A stretch of DNA of 64,000 bases from Ottowia oryzae. GTDB taxonomy: Bacteria > Pseudomonadota > Gammaproteobacteria > Burkholderiales > Burkholderiaceae_C. The position numbers were made by a program, and so were the translations under genes. Under the pieces are notes generated by a model. It worked only from the letters and a program-made list of their open reading frames with translations, was not told the origin of the DNA and searched no databases. This document shows, piece by piece, positions 1 to 7,218 of the stretch; position 1 is the first letter of the stretch; each line of letters starts with the position of its first letter. Location: NCBI RefSeq assembly GCF_003008535.1, contig NZ_CP027666.1, forward strand, positions 2,779,501 through 2,843,500. Reading direction: 5' to 3'.

Positions 1-381
1 GCGCACGTTGGGCACCGCCGTGGCGTAGACCCAGTAGTGCGAGCCGTCCTTGCACAGGTTCTTGACGTAGCCGTGCCACTTCTTGCCGGACGCCACGGTG
101 GTCCACAGGTCCTTGAAAGCGGCGCGGGGCATGTCGGGGTGGCGCAGGATGGCGTGGGGCTGGCCGATCAGGTCTTCGCGCGCGTAGCCCGACAACTCGA
201 CAAACGCGTCGTTGGCGTGGGTGATGATGCCGTCCAGGTCGGTGCGCGAGATGATCAGGCGGCCTTGCGGATAGGCGATTTCGCGCTCGCTGACCATCAC
301 GGTGCGGCTGCTGCCGTCGTGGTAGGTGTGTTCACGCGCCACCGTCGCGTCGGCGGCCGGTTGCATGGGGGGAAATACCAT
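1..381 (-). CDS. PAS-domain chemoreceptor, Aer-like (3' part beyond window)
   Basis: The first 127 codons of a gene that runs off the left edge. The translation begins MVFPPMQPAADATVAREHTY and has a PAS fold of the aerotaxis type: a segment reading SRTDLDGIITHANDAFVELS, then GQPHAILRHPDMP and WHGYVKNLCKDGSHYWV. In Aer-type receptors this PAS binds FAD and senses redox or oxygen, and is followed by HAMP and methyl-accepting signalling domains, which are not visible here. The ATG at 381 follows a purine-rich GAGGGGGAT about 8 bases upstream; an in-frame ATG at 366 is the alternative. It lies 13 bp after the roadblock gene on the same strand, so the two are probably cotranscribed. The PAS call is secure; the receptor identity is inferred from family knowledge. 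Confidence 0.8.
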   Translation of the reverse strand, partial: MVFPPMQPAADATVAREHTYHDGSSRTVMVSEREIAYPQGRLIISRTDLDGIITHANDAFVELSGYAREDLIGQPHAILRHPDMPRAAFKDLWTTVASGKKWHGYVKNLCKDGSHYWVYATAVPNVR

Positions 382-394
382 GGTGCGATCCCCC

Positions 395-757
395 TCAGAT
401 CAGCTTGGACAGGGCTTCGGCTGCGCGCTTGATGTCCAGGAACAACAGGCCCAGCTTGGCGTTTTGCTTGGCCAGCACGGTCAGCACGGCCTCGGTGCCG
501 GACGAACTCATGATCACGTAGCCGCGCTCGCCCTGCAGCAGCACGCGCTCCAGCGTGCCACGGGCCAGTTCGCGCGCAGCGCGGTCGCCCAGCGACAACA
601 GCGCGGCAGACATGGCGCCCACGCGGTCTTCGTCCATGCCTTGCGGCAGGGCCGAGGCGATCATCAGGCCGTCGGTCGAGATCAGTGCCGAAGCTTCGAC
701 GTCGGCGGAAGAGCCCTTCAGTTCTTCCAAAACTTGCTGGAACATGTCGGTGCGCAT
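395..757 (-). CDS. Roadblock/LC7 domain protein
   Basis: A 120-residue single-domain protein. Its core (ALISTDGLMIASALP, then GAMSAALLSLGDRAARELA, then GYVIMSSSG and AVLTVLAKQNAKLGLLFLDI) matches the Roadblock/LC7 fold seen in MglB-like regulators of small GTPases and in cytoskeletal or polarity proteins. No GTPase gene is visible beside it. It sits 13 bp upstream of the Aer-like receptor on the same strand, which suggests a role in signalling or localisation of that receptor; this is inference. Length and the single domain are normal for bacterial family members. Confidence 0.8.
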   Translation of the reverse strand: MRTDMFQQVLEELKGSSADVEASALISTDGLMIASALPQGMDEDRVGAMSAALLSLGDRAARELARGTLERVLLQGERGYVIMSSSGTEAVLTVLAKQNAKLGLLFLDIKRAAEALSKLI

Positions 758-926
758 GGTTCTTATCCTTCGTGGTAGGTTGAATCAAAAGCTCTGTGGC
801 CACGCTTTGATTTCGTATCGCGGTCGCAGACAACTCACATCGAATTTAAACCATAGTTACGGTTTTGTGCGACACCGCAGCCGAGACGGAATGCTTAAGC
901 GTTGATATTTCGCGTTCCCCTCTCCT

Positions 927-1304
927 GTGGCGCAGCCATCCACCTCACCCACCGCACCGCAGCCAGTGACAGCCTCTCTAATCGACGCCAACCCACCCGA
1001 TTGCCAGCACTGCGGCGCCTGCTGCGCGACATTCCGCGTGGATTTCTCGGTGCACGAACTTTTGTCTGAAGGGGGCTGCGTGCCCGACGGCCTGGCCGCG
1101 CCGCTGACGGGCAGCAACTGCCGCCTGCGCGGCACCGACCACCAACCGCCGCGCTGCGCGGCGCTGACCGGGCGCGTGGGCGAGCGCGTGGCCTGCGGCA
1201 TCTACGAATGGCGGCCTTCGCCCTGCCGCGAATTCGAATCCGGCAGCGATGCCTGCCACCGGGCGCGCGCGCGGCATGGGCTGGGCGACCTTGGGGCTTA
1301 CTAG
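927..1304 (+). CDS. YkgJ-type cysteine-cluster protein (putative Zn/Fe chelating)
   Basis: A 125-residue protein with the cysteine cluster of the YkgJ/UPF0153 family. It has CQHCGACCATFRVDFS near residue 26, further cysteines in the middle, and a C-terminal CGIYEWRPSPCREF. Such proteins are thought to bind zinc or an iron-sulfur cluster; their biochemical role is unclear. The start is uncertain because there is no in-frame ATG: a GTG at 927 is given here, and a GTG near 966 would remove a Pro/Thr-rich leader of about 13 residues. It stands alone, divergent from the roadblock gene. Confidence 0.75.
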   Translation: MAQPSTSPTAPQPVTASLIDANPPDCQHCGACCATFRVDFSVHELLSEGGCVPDGLAAPLTGSNCRLRGTDHQPPRCAALTGRVGERVACGIYEWRPSPCREFESGSDACHRARARHGLGDLGAY

Positions 1305-1361
1305 CCAAAACGCCGTCTAGCGCCGGTGGGAAGAGCGCCACCAGCTACTCTATCCATAGCA
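1305..1361 (-). repeat. Dispersed ~50-bp repeat, copy 1 (subtype with CTATGGATAG)
   Basis: On the minus strand it reads CTATGGATAGAGTAGCTGG, then GCGCT and CCGGCGCTAG, and ends in a T-run. The same CTATGGATAG variant is seen at 16905-16964. It starts just after the stop codon of the cysteine-cluster gene. Confidence 0.6.
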
Positions 1362-1548
1362 GTTCACCGTCACCAAAGCCTGCTTGACGCGCCCTTGCCA
1401 AGCGCCGACGCGCCCACCGCCAGGCCATCCGGCGCGGGTGCGGCCCAACACGGCACATGCGCCCTGCCCCGCCGCTGCGCCGTACCCAGCGCCATCCGTT
1501 GGAAATAACCGACACCACGCCCCGGCGCGCGGCCTTAAGTTCCACGGC

Positions 1549-2250
1549 ATGCCCACGCCACCTGACTTTGCCCATAACGCCGCACCGGATGCGCCCGGTG
1601 CGCCAGCCGCGCCCGCTGCGCCACGGCTGTGGGACATCTCGCCGCCCGTGCACGCCACCACGCCCGTCTTCCCGGGCGACACGCCGTACAGCCAGGTATG
1701 GGCGGCCGAGATCGGCCCGGGTTGCCCGGTCAACGTGAGCGCCGTCACGATGTCGCCGCACGTGGGCGCGCACGCCGACGCGCCGCTGCACTACGCCCCG
1801 GGCGGCGAGGCGATGGGCGCAGTGCCCCTCGCGCCCTTTCTGGGCCGCTGCCGCGTCATCCATGCGCTGGACTGCGGGCCGCTGATCGAATGGCACCACA
1901 TCGCCCACGCCATCGGCGCTGGCCTGCCGCCGCGCGTGCTGGTGCGCACCTACGCGCGCATGCCCGTGGACCGGTGGGACGGCGCCTTGGCCGCCTACGC
2001 TCCCGCCACCGTAGAACGCCTGGCCGACGCGGGCGTGCAGCTGATCGGCATCGACACCGCCAGCATCGACCCTGCCGACAGCAAGACGCTGGACAGCCAC
2101 CAGGTGATCCGCCGGCGCGACCTGCGCGTGCTGGAAAACCTGGTGCTGGACGACGTGCCCGAGGGCGACTACGAGCTGATCGCCCTGCCCCTGAAGTGGA
2201 TGACGGCCGACGCCTCACCCGTGCGCGCGGTGCTGCGTGCGCTGGCTTGA
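1549..2250 (+). CDS. kynB: Kynurenine formamidase
   Basis: Hydrolyses N-formylkynurenine to kynurenine in tryptophan degradation. The 233-residue protein shows the cyclase/KynB metal site SPHVGAHADAPLHY (HxGxHxDxPxH), the N-terminal WDISPPVHATTPVFPGD, and the later IGIDTASIDPADS. The ATG at 1549 gives MPTPPDFAHNAAPDAPGA; the reading frame is open further upstream, but no family-like residues lie there. An alanine/proline-rich stretch of about 20 residues precedes the conserved fold. It is the first gene of a same-strand run with kynU and kynA, 88 bp before kynU. Confidence 0.93.
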   Translation: MPTPPDFAHNAAPDAPGAPAAPAAPRLWDISPPVHATTPVFPGDTPYSQVWAAEIGPGCPVNVSAVTMSPHVGAHADAPLHYAPGGEAMGAVPLAPFLGRCRVIHALDCGPLIEWHHIAHAIGAGLPPRVLVRTYARMPVDRWDGALAAYAPATVERLADAGVQLIGIDTASIDPADSKTLDSHQVIRRRDLRVLENLVLDDVPEGDYELIALPLKWMTADASPVRAVLRALA

Positions 2251-2282
2251 TCGGCGGGGCCGCATTCAAACCGGTTTATCCA

Positions 2283-2338
2283 TCCAATCAGCTGCTGGCG
2301 CAGGTGCCACCAGCGCTAGCAGCTATCAATTTCATACC
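2283..2338 (-). repeat. Dispersed ~50-bp repeat, copy 2, ending at the kynU start
   Basis: The minus strand reads GAAATTGATAGCTGCTAGCG, then CTGGTGGCACCTGCGCCAGC. It fills the kynB-kynU gap and abuts the kynU ATG, so it is part of the kynU leader; no Shine-Dalgarno sequence is visible there. Confidence 0.8.
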
Positions 2339-3655
2339 ATGAGCCCAACCACCCACACCCTCGAATCCTGCCGCGCGCTGGACGCCGCCGACGCGCTGGC
2401 GCCGCTGAAGGCGCAGTTCAGCCTGCCCCAAGGCGTGATCTACCTCGACGGCAATTCCCTCGGCGCCCAGCCGCGCGCCGCCGCCGCGCGCGTGGCGGAA
2501 GTGGTGCAGCAGGAATGGGGGCAAGACCTGATCACCGCATGGAACAAGGCCGGCTGGATCGACTTGCCCCAGCGCCTGGGCGACCAGTTCGCCCCCTGGA
2601 TCGGCGCTGGCACGGGCCAGGTGGCGTTTACCGACACCACGTCGATCAACCTCTACAAGGTGCTGACGGCCGCCGCGCGGCTGGCGCAGGCCGAACATCC
2701 GGGCCGCACGCGCGTGCTGAGCGAGCGCAGCAACTTCCCCACCGACCTGTACATCGCCCAATCCGTCTGCCAGGCGCACGGGCTGGAGCTGGTGCTGCTG
2801 GAGCCCGAAGACATCACCGCGCAGCTGCGGGACGACGTCGCCATCCTGATGCTGACGCACGTCAACTACCGCACCGGCGCCATGCACGACATGGCCGCCC
2901 TCACCGCGCAGGCGCACGCCCAGGGCATCGTCTGCGTATGGGACCTGTGCCACAGCGCCGGCGCCGTGCCCGTCGACCTGCTGGGCGCCAACGCAGACTA
3001 CGCCGTGGGTTGCAGCTACAAATACCTGAATGGCGGCCCCGGCGCGCCCGCCTTCGTGTGGGTGCACCCGCGCTTGACCGACCGCTTCTGGCAGCCGCTG
3101 TCCGGCTGGTTCGGCCACGCGGCGCCGTTTGAATTCACGCCGGATTACCGGCCCGCAGCCGGCATTCAGCGCTACCTGTGCGGCACGCAGCCCATCCTCA
3201 GCCTGTCGGCGCTGCAGTGCGGGCTGGATGTGTTCACCGCCAGCGAAGCCCTGGGTGGCATGGCCGCGCTGCGCGCCAAGTCGCTGGCGCTGACGGATCT
3301 GTTCATTGCGCTGGTCGAGCAGCGCTGCGCCGGCCACGGCATCGGCCTGGCCACCCCGCGCGAGCACGCCCGGCGCGGCTCGCAGGTGTGCCTGACGCGC
3401 GCCGAAGGCCTGGGCGTGGATGGGCAAGGCAGCGGCGCCTACGCCATCGTGCAGGCGCTGATCGCGCGCGGCGTGATTGGCGACTTCCGCAAGGGCGACG
3501 GCACGGGGCGCCATCTGGACATCCTGCGCTTTGGCTTCACGCCGCTGTACGTGGGCTTTGCAGACGTTTGGCACGCGGTGGAACACCTGCGCGACGTGCT
3601 GGCCAGCGGCGAATGGCAGCAGCCCGAGTTCAACCACGTGAATGCGGTGACCTGA
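2339..3655 (+). CDS. kynU: Kynureninase
   Basis: A PLP enzyme of 438 residues that cleaves kynurenine to anthranilate and alanine. Visible features are the N-terminal IYLDGNSLGAQP, the WDLCHSAGAVPVDL segment with the PLP-contacting aspartate, and GCSYKYLNGGPGAP, in which Lys228 is the expected Schiff-base lysine. The C-terminal HLDILRFGFTPLYVGFADVW is typical of the family. The ATG at 2339 sits at the end of a repeat copy and has no clear ribosome binding site. Together with kynB and kynA it forms the tryptophan-to-anthranilate route. Confidence 0.96.
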   Translation: MSPTTHTLESCRALDAADALAPLKAQFSLPQGVIYLDGNSLGAQPRAAAARVAEVVQQEWGQDLITAWNKAGWIDLPQRLGDQFAPWIGAGTGQVAFTDTTSINLYKVLTAAARLAQAEHPGRTRVLSERSNFPTDLYIAQSVCQAHGLELVLLEPEDITAQLRDDVAILMLTHVNYRTGAMHDMAALTAQAHAQGIVCVWDLCHSAGAVPVDLLGANADYAVGCSYKYLNGGPGAPAFVWVHPRLTDRFWQPLSGWFGHAAPFEFTPDYRPAAGIQRYLCGTQPILSLSALQCGLDVFTASEALGGMAALRAKSLALTDLFIALVEQRCAGHGIGLATPREHARRGSQVCLTRAEGLGVDGQGSGAYAIVQALIARGVIGDFRKGDGTGRHLDILRFGFTPLYVGFADVWHAVEHLRDVLASGEWQQPEFNHVNAVT

Positions 3656-3670
3656 GTAAGCTTGGCCGCC

Positions 3671-4423
3671 ATGACCCAGCGCATCGCCATCCTCGACTTT
3701 GAAACCACCGGCATGAGCCCGGCGCACGGCGCGCGGGCCGCCGAGGTGGGCATCGTGCTGATCGAGTCTGGCCGCATCGTCGACCGGTTCCAGAGCCTGA
3801 TGAACGCCGGGCAGGGCATGCCCGCCTTCATCACGCAGCTGACGGGCATCACCAGCGCCATGCTGCGCGCCGCACGGCCCGCCGATGCAGTGATGCGCGA
3901 CGCCGCCCGCTTTGTGGGCGATGCGCCGCTGGTGGCGCACAACGCGTCGTTCGACAGCAAGTTCTGGCTGGACGAACTGACCCGCGCCGGCCACCCGCCC
4001 GCCCGGCCCATGGCCGAGCTGTTCGCCTGCACGGTGCTGCTGTCGCGCCGCCTGTACCCTGAAGCGCCCAGCCATTCGCTGGGCCGCATCGTCAGGCACT
4101 TGCAGTTGCCGCCGGCCGAAAAAGCCCACCGCGCGCTGGCCGACGCCGAGATGACTGCCCATCTGCTGCTGCGCATGCAGGCCGACCTGCGCGCGCGCTG
4201 GCACATTCCCGATCCTGCCCACACGCTGCTGCACGGGTTGCAGCGCACGCCGGCGCGGCATTTGGCGCGTGTTCTGGCGGCCGAATCGGCGCGGCAAACG
4301 CAGCCGGATCTGCCGCAGGTGCCGGCAAAAAGCGCGGTGCAATGGGCGACCAGTGCGTCGCATGCTGCCGTAGCCCAGCCCACCGATCCGCTCAACGCTG
4401 CGGCGCCTCACCCTCTCGCCTGA
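3671..4423 (+). CDS. DnaQ-like 3'-5' exonuclease
   Basis: A 250-residue DEDD exonuclease. Exo I is ILDFETTGMSP (Asp9, Glu11), Exo II is VAHNASFDSKFW, and Exo III is HRALADAEMTAHLL (HxxxD, the DEDDh type). This is the fold of the DNA polymerase III epsilon subunit and related editing or repair exonucleases. The catalytic domain ends near residue 165; the last 85 residues are alanine-, proline- and arginine-rich and look unstructured. The ATG at 3671 follows kynU by 15 bp. A nuclease gene within a kynurenine cluster is unexpected; nothing in the sequence ties it to tryptophan metabolism. Confidence 0.88.
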   Translation: MTQRIAILDFETTGMSPAHGARAAEVGIVLIESGRIVDRFQSLMNAGQGMPAFITQLTGITSAMLRAARPADAVMRDAARFVGDAPLVAHNASFDSKFWLDELTRAGHPPARPMAELFACTVLLSRRLYPEAPSHSLGRIVRHLQLPPAEKAHRALADAEMTAHLLLRMQADLRARWHIPDPAHTLLHGLQRTPARHLARVLAAESARQTQPDLPQVPAKSAVQWATSASHAAVAQPTDPLNAAAPHPLA

Positions 4424-4464
4424 CGTCCGCCTGGGCGACATGACAACCTGACACGCGCACACCG

Positions 4465-5313
4465 ATGACCGAACCCCAACGCCCCGAATCCATCGTGCAC
4501 GAAGAGCGCGCCCAGCTCGACTTCAGCCAGTCGATGAGCTATGGCGACTACCTGCACATCGACCAGATCCTGAGCGCGCAGCACCCGCTTTCGCCCGCGC
4601 ACGATGAGATGCTGTTCATCATCCAGCACCAGACCAGCGAGCTGTGGATGAAGCTGCTGCTGACCGAGCTGACCTCGGCCATTGGCGACGTGCGCGAAAG
4701 CCGCCTGCCGCCCGCCTTCAAGAAGCTGGCCCGCGCCAGCCGCATCATGGAGCAGCTGGTGCACGCCTGGGACGTGCTGGCCACCATGACCCCGCCTGAG
4801 TACAGCGCCATTCGCCCCTACCTGGGGCCGTCCAGCGGGTTCCAGAGCTTCCAGTACCGTTGCATTGAATTCGCCCTGGGCAACAAGAACGCGGCCATGC
4901 TGAAGCCGCACGAGCACCACGCAGACAGGCTGGCGCTGGTGCAGTCCTACTACCAGGCGCCGTCGCTGTACGACGAGGCGCTGCGCCTGCTGGCACGCCA
5001 GGGCGTGCCGGCGCCCGCCAACCGCCTGAGCCGCGATTGGACCCAACCGTACCAAGCCAGCCCCGAAGTCGAAACCGCCTGGCTGAGCGTGTACCGCGCG
5101 CCCGAGCAGCACTGGGACTTGTACCAGCTGGCCGAGAAGCTGACCGACCTGGAAGACGCCTTCCGCCTGTGGCGCTTTCGGCACGTGACCACGGTAGAAC
5201 GCATCATCGGATTTAAGCGCGGCACCGGCGGCACGGGCGGGGTGAGCTACCTGCGCAAGATGCTCGACGTGGTGCTTTTCCCAGAGCTTTGGCAGCTGCG
5301 CACCGATTTGTGA
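4465..5313 (+). CDS. kynA: Tryptophan 2,3-dioxygenase
   Basis: The haem enzyme that opens the indole ring of tryptophan to give N-formylkynurenine, the first step of the pathway. The 282-residue protein contains MSYGDYLHIDQILSAQHP, HDEMLFIIQHQTSELWMKLL and PSSGFQSFQYRCIEF. RLWRFRHVTTVERIIGFKRG carries the proximal haem ligand, His240 by position, and is followed by the substrate-site GTGGTGGVSYL. Length is normal for the bacterial family. It closes the kynB-kynU-exonuclease-kynA run, with 41 bp to the exonuclease gene. Confidence 0.97.
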   Translation: MTEPQRPESIVHEERAQLDFSQSMSYGDYLHIDQILSAQHPLSPAHDEMLFIIQHQTSELWMKLLLTELTSAIGDVRESRLPPAFKKLARASRIMEQLVHAWDVLATMTPPEYSAIRPYLGPSSGFQSFQYRCIEFALGNKNAAMLKPHEHHADRLALVQSYYQAPSLYDEALRLLARQGVPAPANRLSRDWTQPYQASPEVETAWLSVYRAPEQHWDLYQLAEKLTDLEDAFRLWRFRHVTTVERIIGFKRGTGGTGGVSYLRKMLDVVLFPELWQLRTDL

Positions 5314-5346
5314 AGGCGCGGCCGGTGGCTTTCACCACGCCACGGC

Positions 5347-6069
5347 TTACTTCGTGCGCGCCCGACGATTCAAGTGATCCAGGTAAGAGCCAGGCTTGAT
5401 AGGCAGCTCCACCCGATCTTTCGCCACACCGACCCGGTCCGCCACTAACACCACCGTGTCGGGCGGAAAAGCGAAAAACTGGATCAGGTCTGGCCGATCC
5501 AGCGCGAGGCGGTAAAGTGAAATCCGGCTCATCGACGCCGAGTCGGCTTCAGCGCCTGGCTCAGACACCCACCACCCAGAGTCGTGCCCCTCCGGGCGCG
5601 CCCGCTGCATGACCAGCACGCGCGACTTTTTGTAGTTGACATGGACAACCGCACTTTCCGTCATCGATGGGAAGGTCAAGGATGCAGCAGGCAGCACGCT
5701 CTCGACAGCATCCTTTTGGGCGCGAAGCTGACGCAAGGTGGCATCGACCGAATTCACATAGCGAATGGGAAAAGCCTTCATGTCCGGCTCATGCAGGCGC
5801 AACAAGCCTTCATCGCCAGCCACGACACGCAATGCAGACCAGCCCACCTGCAATGTCTGCCCAGGGCTGAACCGCGATCCCGCGGCCACCATACCTTCAA
5901 GGGATTTCAGGAAATGTTGAATGTCAACGTCGGGAATCGGCTCGTCGCTTATCGATACCTGAAACTCGGGTTGACCGAATTGGGCACACGCAGAGGTGGT
6001 GTAGACAGCCGGCGCTGTCGCTTTGTTAACGCCAACAGCGGCCAGTACAGTCCCAAAGATTTTCAACAT
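5347..6069 (-). CDS. Imm33/DUF2185-like protein of unknown function
   Basis: A 240-residue protein, visibly less GC-biased than its neighbours. The C-terminal half has SRVLVMQRARPEGHDSGWWV, then SRISLYRLALDRPDLIQFF, then FPPDTVVLVADRV. This resembles the DUF2185/Imm33 pattern (a DSGW core, then an iyxlxxixxxdpxi stretch and a pxGs turn), which occurs in immunity proteins of contact-dependent or polymorphic toxins. The N-terminal half (FGQPEFQVSISDEPIPD, GSRFSPGQTLQVGWSALRV, LHEPDM) is not a domain I can name. There is no toxin gene beside it, so it is either an orphan immunity gene or a relative with another role. It is convergent with kynA, with only about 33 bp between them. Confidence 0.6.
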   Translation of the reverse strand: MLKIFGTVLAAVGVNKATAPAVYTTSACAQFGQPEFQVSISDEPIPDVDIQHFLKSLEGMVAAGSRFSPGQTLQVGWSALRVVAGDEGLLRLHEPDMKAFPIRYVNSVDATLRQLRAQKDAVESVLPAASLTFPSMTESAVVHVNYKKSRVLVMQRARPEGHDSGWWVSEPGAEADSASMSRISLYRLALDRPDLIQFFAFPPDTVVLVADRVGVAKDRVELPIKPGSYLDHLNRRARTK

Positions 6070-6198
6070 CAGAAACAGCCTTGTCCTTGATCGGTCGGGC
6101 TTGCCAGTCTAGCCCCACCTACACCGATCGCTCGGTGGACTCAGCCTTTAGCCAGCTAACGTAGCGGCTGTCCGCAACAGCTGGAGCAAAGCCCAGAT

Positions 6199-6771
6199 TC
6201 AGAACAAATTGCCCACGTTCAAAAGGGTCAGCACGCCCAGCACCGCAAAAATGGCGGCTGCAATGCCGTGCACCAGGCGCATCGACACTTTTTGCGCGAT
6301 CTTGTCGCCCAGAAAGACGGCGGGCGCGTCTGCCAGCATCATGCCCAGCGTGGTGCCCGCCACCACCGCCACCACGTCGGGGTAGCGCGCGGCCAGGGCC
6401 ACGGTGGCGATTTGTGTCTTGTCACCCATCTCGGCCAGAAAGAACGTGATCACCGTGGTGCCAAAGGCGCCGAAAGCGTGGCTGGTCTTGGCCGCGTCGT
6501 CCTCGATCTTGTCGGGGATCATCATCCATGCCGCCATGGCCAGGAACGAGCCGCCGATCACCCAGCGCAGCACGTTCGGGCCCATGGCCTGCGCGACCCA
6601 GCCGCCCACGGCGCCTGCCAGCGCGTGGTTGATGATGGTGGCGGTGAAGATGCCGGCAACGATCTGCCAGGGCTTGCGAAACGTGGCGGCCAGCAGGATG
6701 GCCAACAACTGGGTCTTGTCGCCCATTTCACCGAGCGCAACGACGCCGGTGGATACCAGAAAAGCTTCCAT
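6199..6771 (-). CDS. GDT1/TMEM165 (UPF0016) family Mn2+ exporter
   Basis: A 190-residue membrane protein with about six helices and the two hallmark E-x-G-D-K-T motifs, VALGEMGDKTQLLAILLA in the first half and FLAEMGDKTQIATVALAA in the second, an internal duplication typical of UPF0016. Family members export Mn2+ (and in eukaryotes Ca2+) and protect against manganese excess. The ATG at 6771 has GGAGAT about 10 bases upstream. The leader contains a yybP-ykoY-type Mn2+ riboswitch, which supports the manganese assignment directly. The gene appears monocistronic. Confidence 0.92.
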   Translation of the reverse strand: MEAFLVSTGVVALGEMGDKTQLLAILLAATFRKPWQIVAGIFTATIINHALAGAVGGWVAQAMGPNVLRWVIGGSFLAMAAWMMIPDKIEDDAAKTSHAFGAFGTTVITFFLAEMGDKTQIATVALAARYPDVVAVVAGTTLGMMLADAPAVFLGDKIAQKVSMRLVHGIAAAIFAVLGVLTLLNVGNLF

Positions 6772-6807
6772 GATTGTGGGATCTCCGGGCCTGAAATAAC
6801 CAATGAA

Positions 6808-6847
6808 CCACGGCGCGTCCCCGGCCCAATTCCAGAACGCGCAGTGG
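6808..6847 (-). promoter_or_regulatory. Likely riboswitch expression-platform hairpin
   Basis: Arms 6808-6818 and 6837-6847 can pair over 11 positions with one mismatch (CCACTGCGCGT with ACGCGCCGTGG on the minus strand). The upstream arm touches the 3' end of the aptamer, so it could form alternately with it. The Shine-Dalgarno GGAGAT and the start codon lie downstream. The switching mechanism is inferred. Confidence 0.5.
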
Positions 6848-6955
6848 TCAAAGGTCTTGCCAGGCTTTGGAAGCTGCCCACGCCATGGCCGTGAGGGCCA
6901 AGTGTGTTGACGAGGGCCCCTGCATTGCGCAGGTCAGCTACTCCCCGATGACGCG
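6835..6955 (-). ncRNA. yybP-ykoY Mn2+ riboswitch aptamer
   Basis: Reading the minus strand, the leader of the UPF0016 gene contains the class-defining GGGGAGTAGC (6937-6946), then TCGTCAACAC, and then GGCAAGACCTTTGACC (6846-6861). These are the conserved metal-site elements of the yybP-ykoY family, which senses Mn2+ and activates manganese exporter genes. Boundaries are estimated from these motifs; no covariance model was run. Confidence 0.85.
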
Positions 6956-7158
6956 AAAGCGGCGATTGTAACGGGACTTTGTTGAGCTGCGCCTGACGGC
7001 GTGCCGCAGCCGCGTGGCGCGCGACTGGCCGTATAAGCGCCCTACCGCGAGGGCGGGCCACCCGAACCGATCACGCCGATCGACGCTTGGCGGCTGCCCG
7101 GGTCAGCGTGCGAGGCAGCGCGGCGCTCCTCCGTGCGGATTGCGCCAGGCCATGCAAC

Positions 7159-7214
7159 AAAACCGCCTTCAGCGCCCATCCCACCAGCGCCAGCAGCTAT
7201 CTTTTTAAAACCAT
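7159..7214 (-). repeat. Dispersed ~50-bp repeat, copy 3
   Basis: The minus strand reads AAAAAGATAGCTGCTGGCGC, then TGGTGGGATGGGCGCTGAAG, and ends in a T-run. It lies directly after the antiporter stop codon. The stretch between it and the riboswitch (about 6956-7158) holds no gene I can support. Confidence 0.8.
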
Positions 7215-7218
7215 CTGG

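Noticed and set aside
2288..4462. 724-codon open frame on the minus strand opposite kynU and the exonuclease
   Set aside because: It is antisense to genes with clear family motifs; its Gln/His/Arg-rich product has no recognisable domain, as expected of a GC-rich shadow frame.
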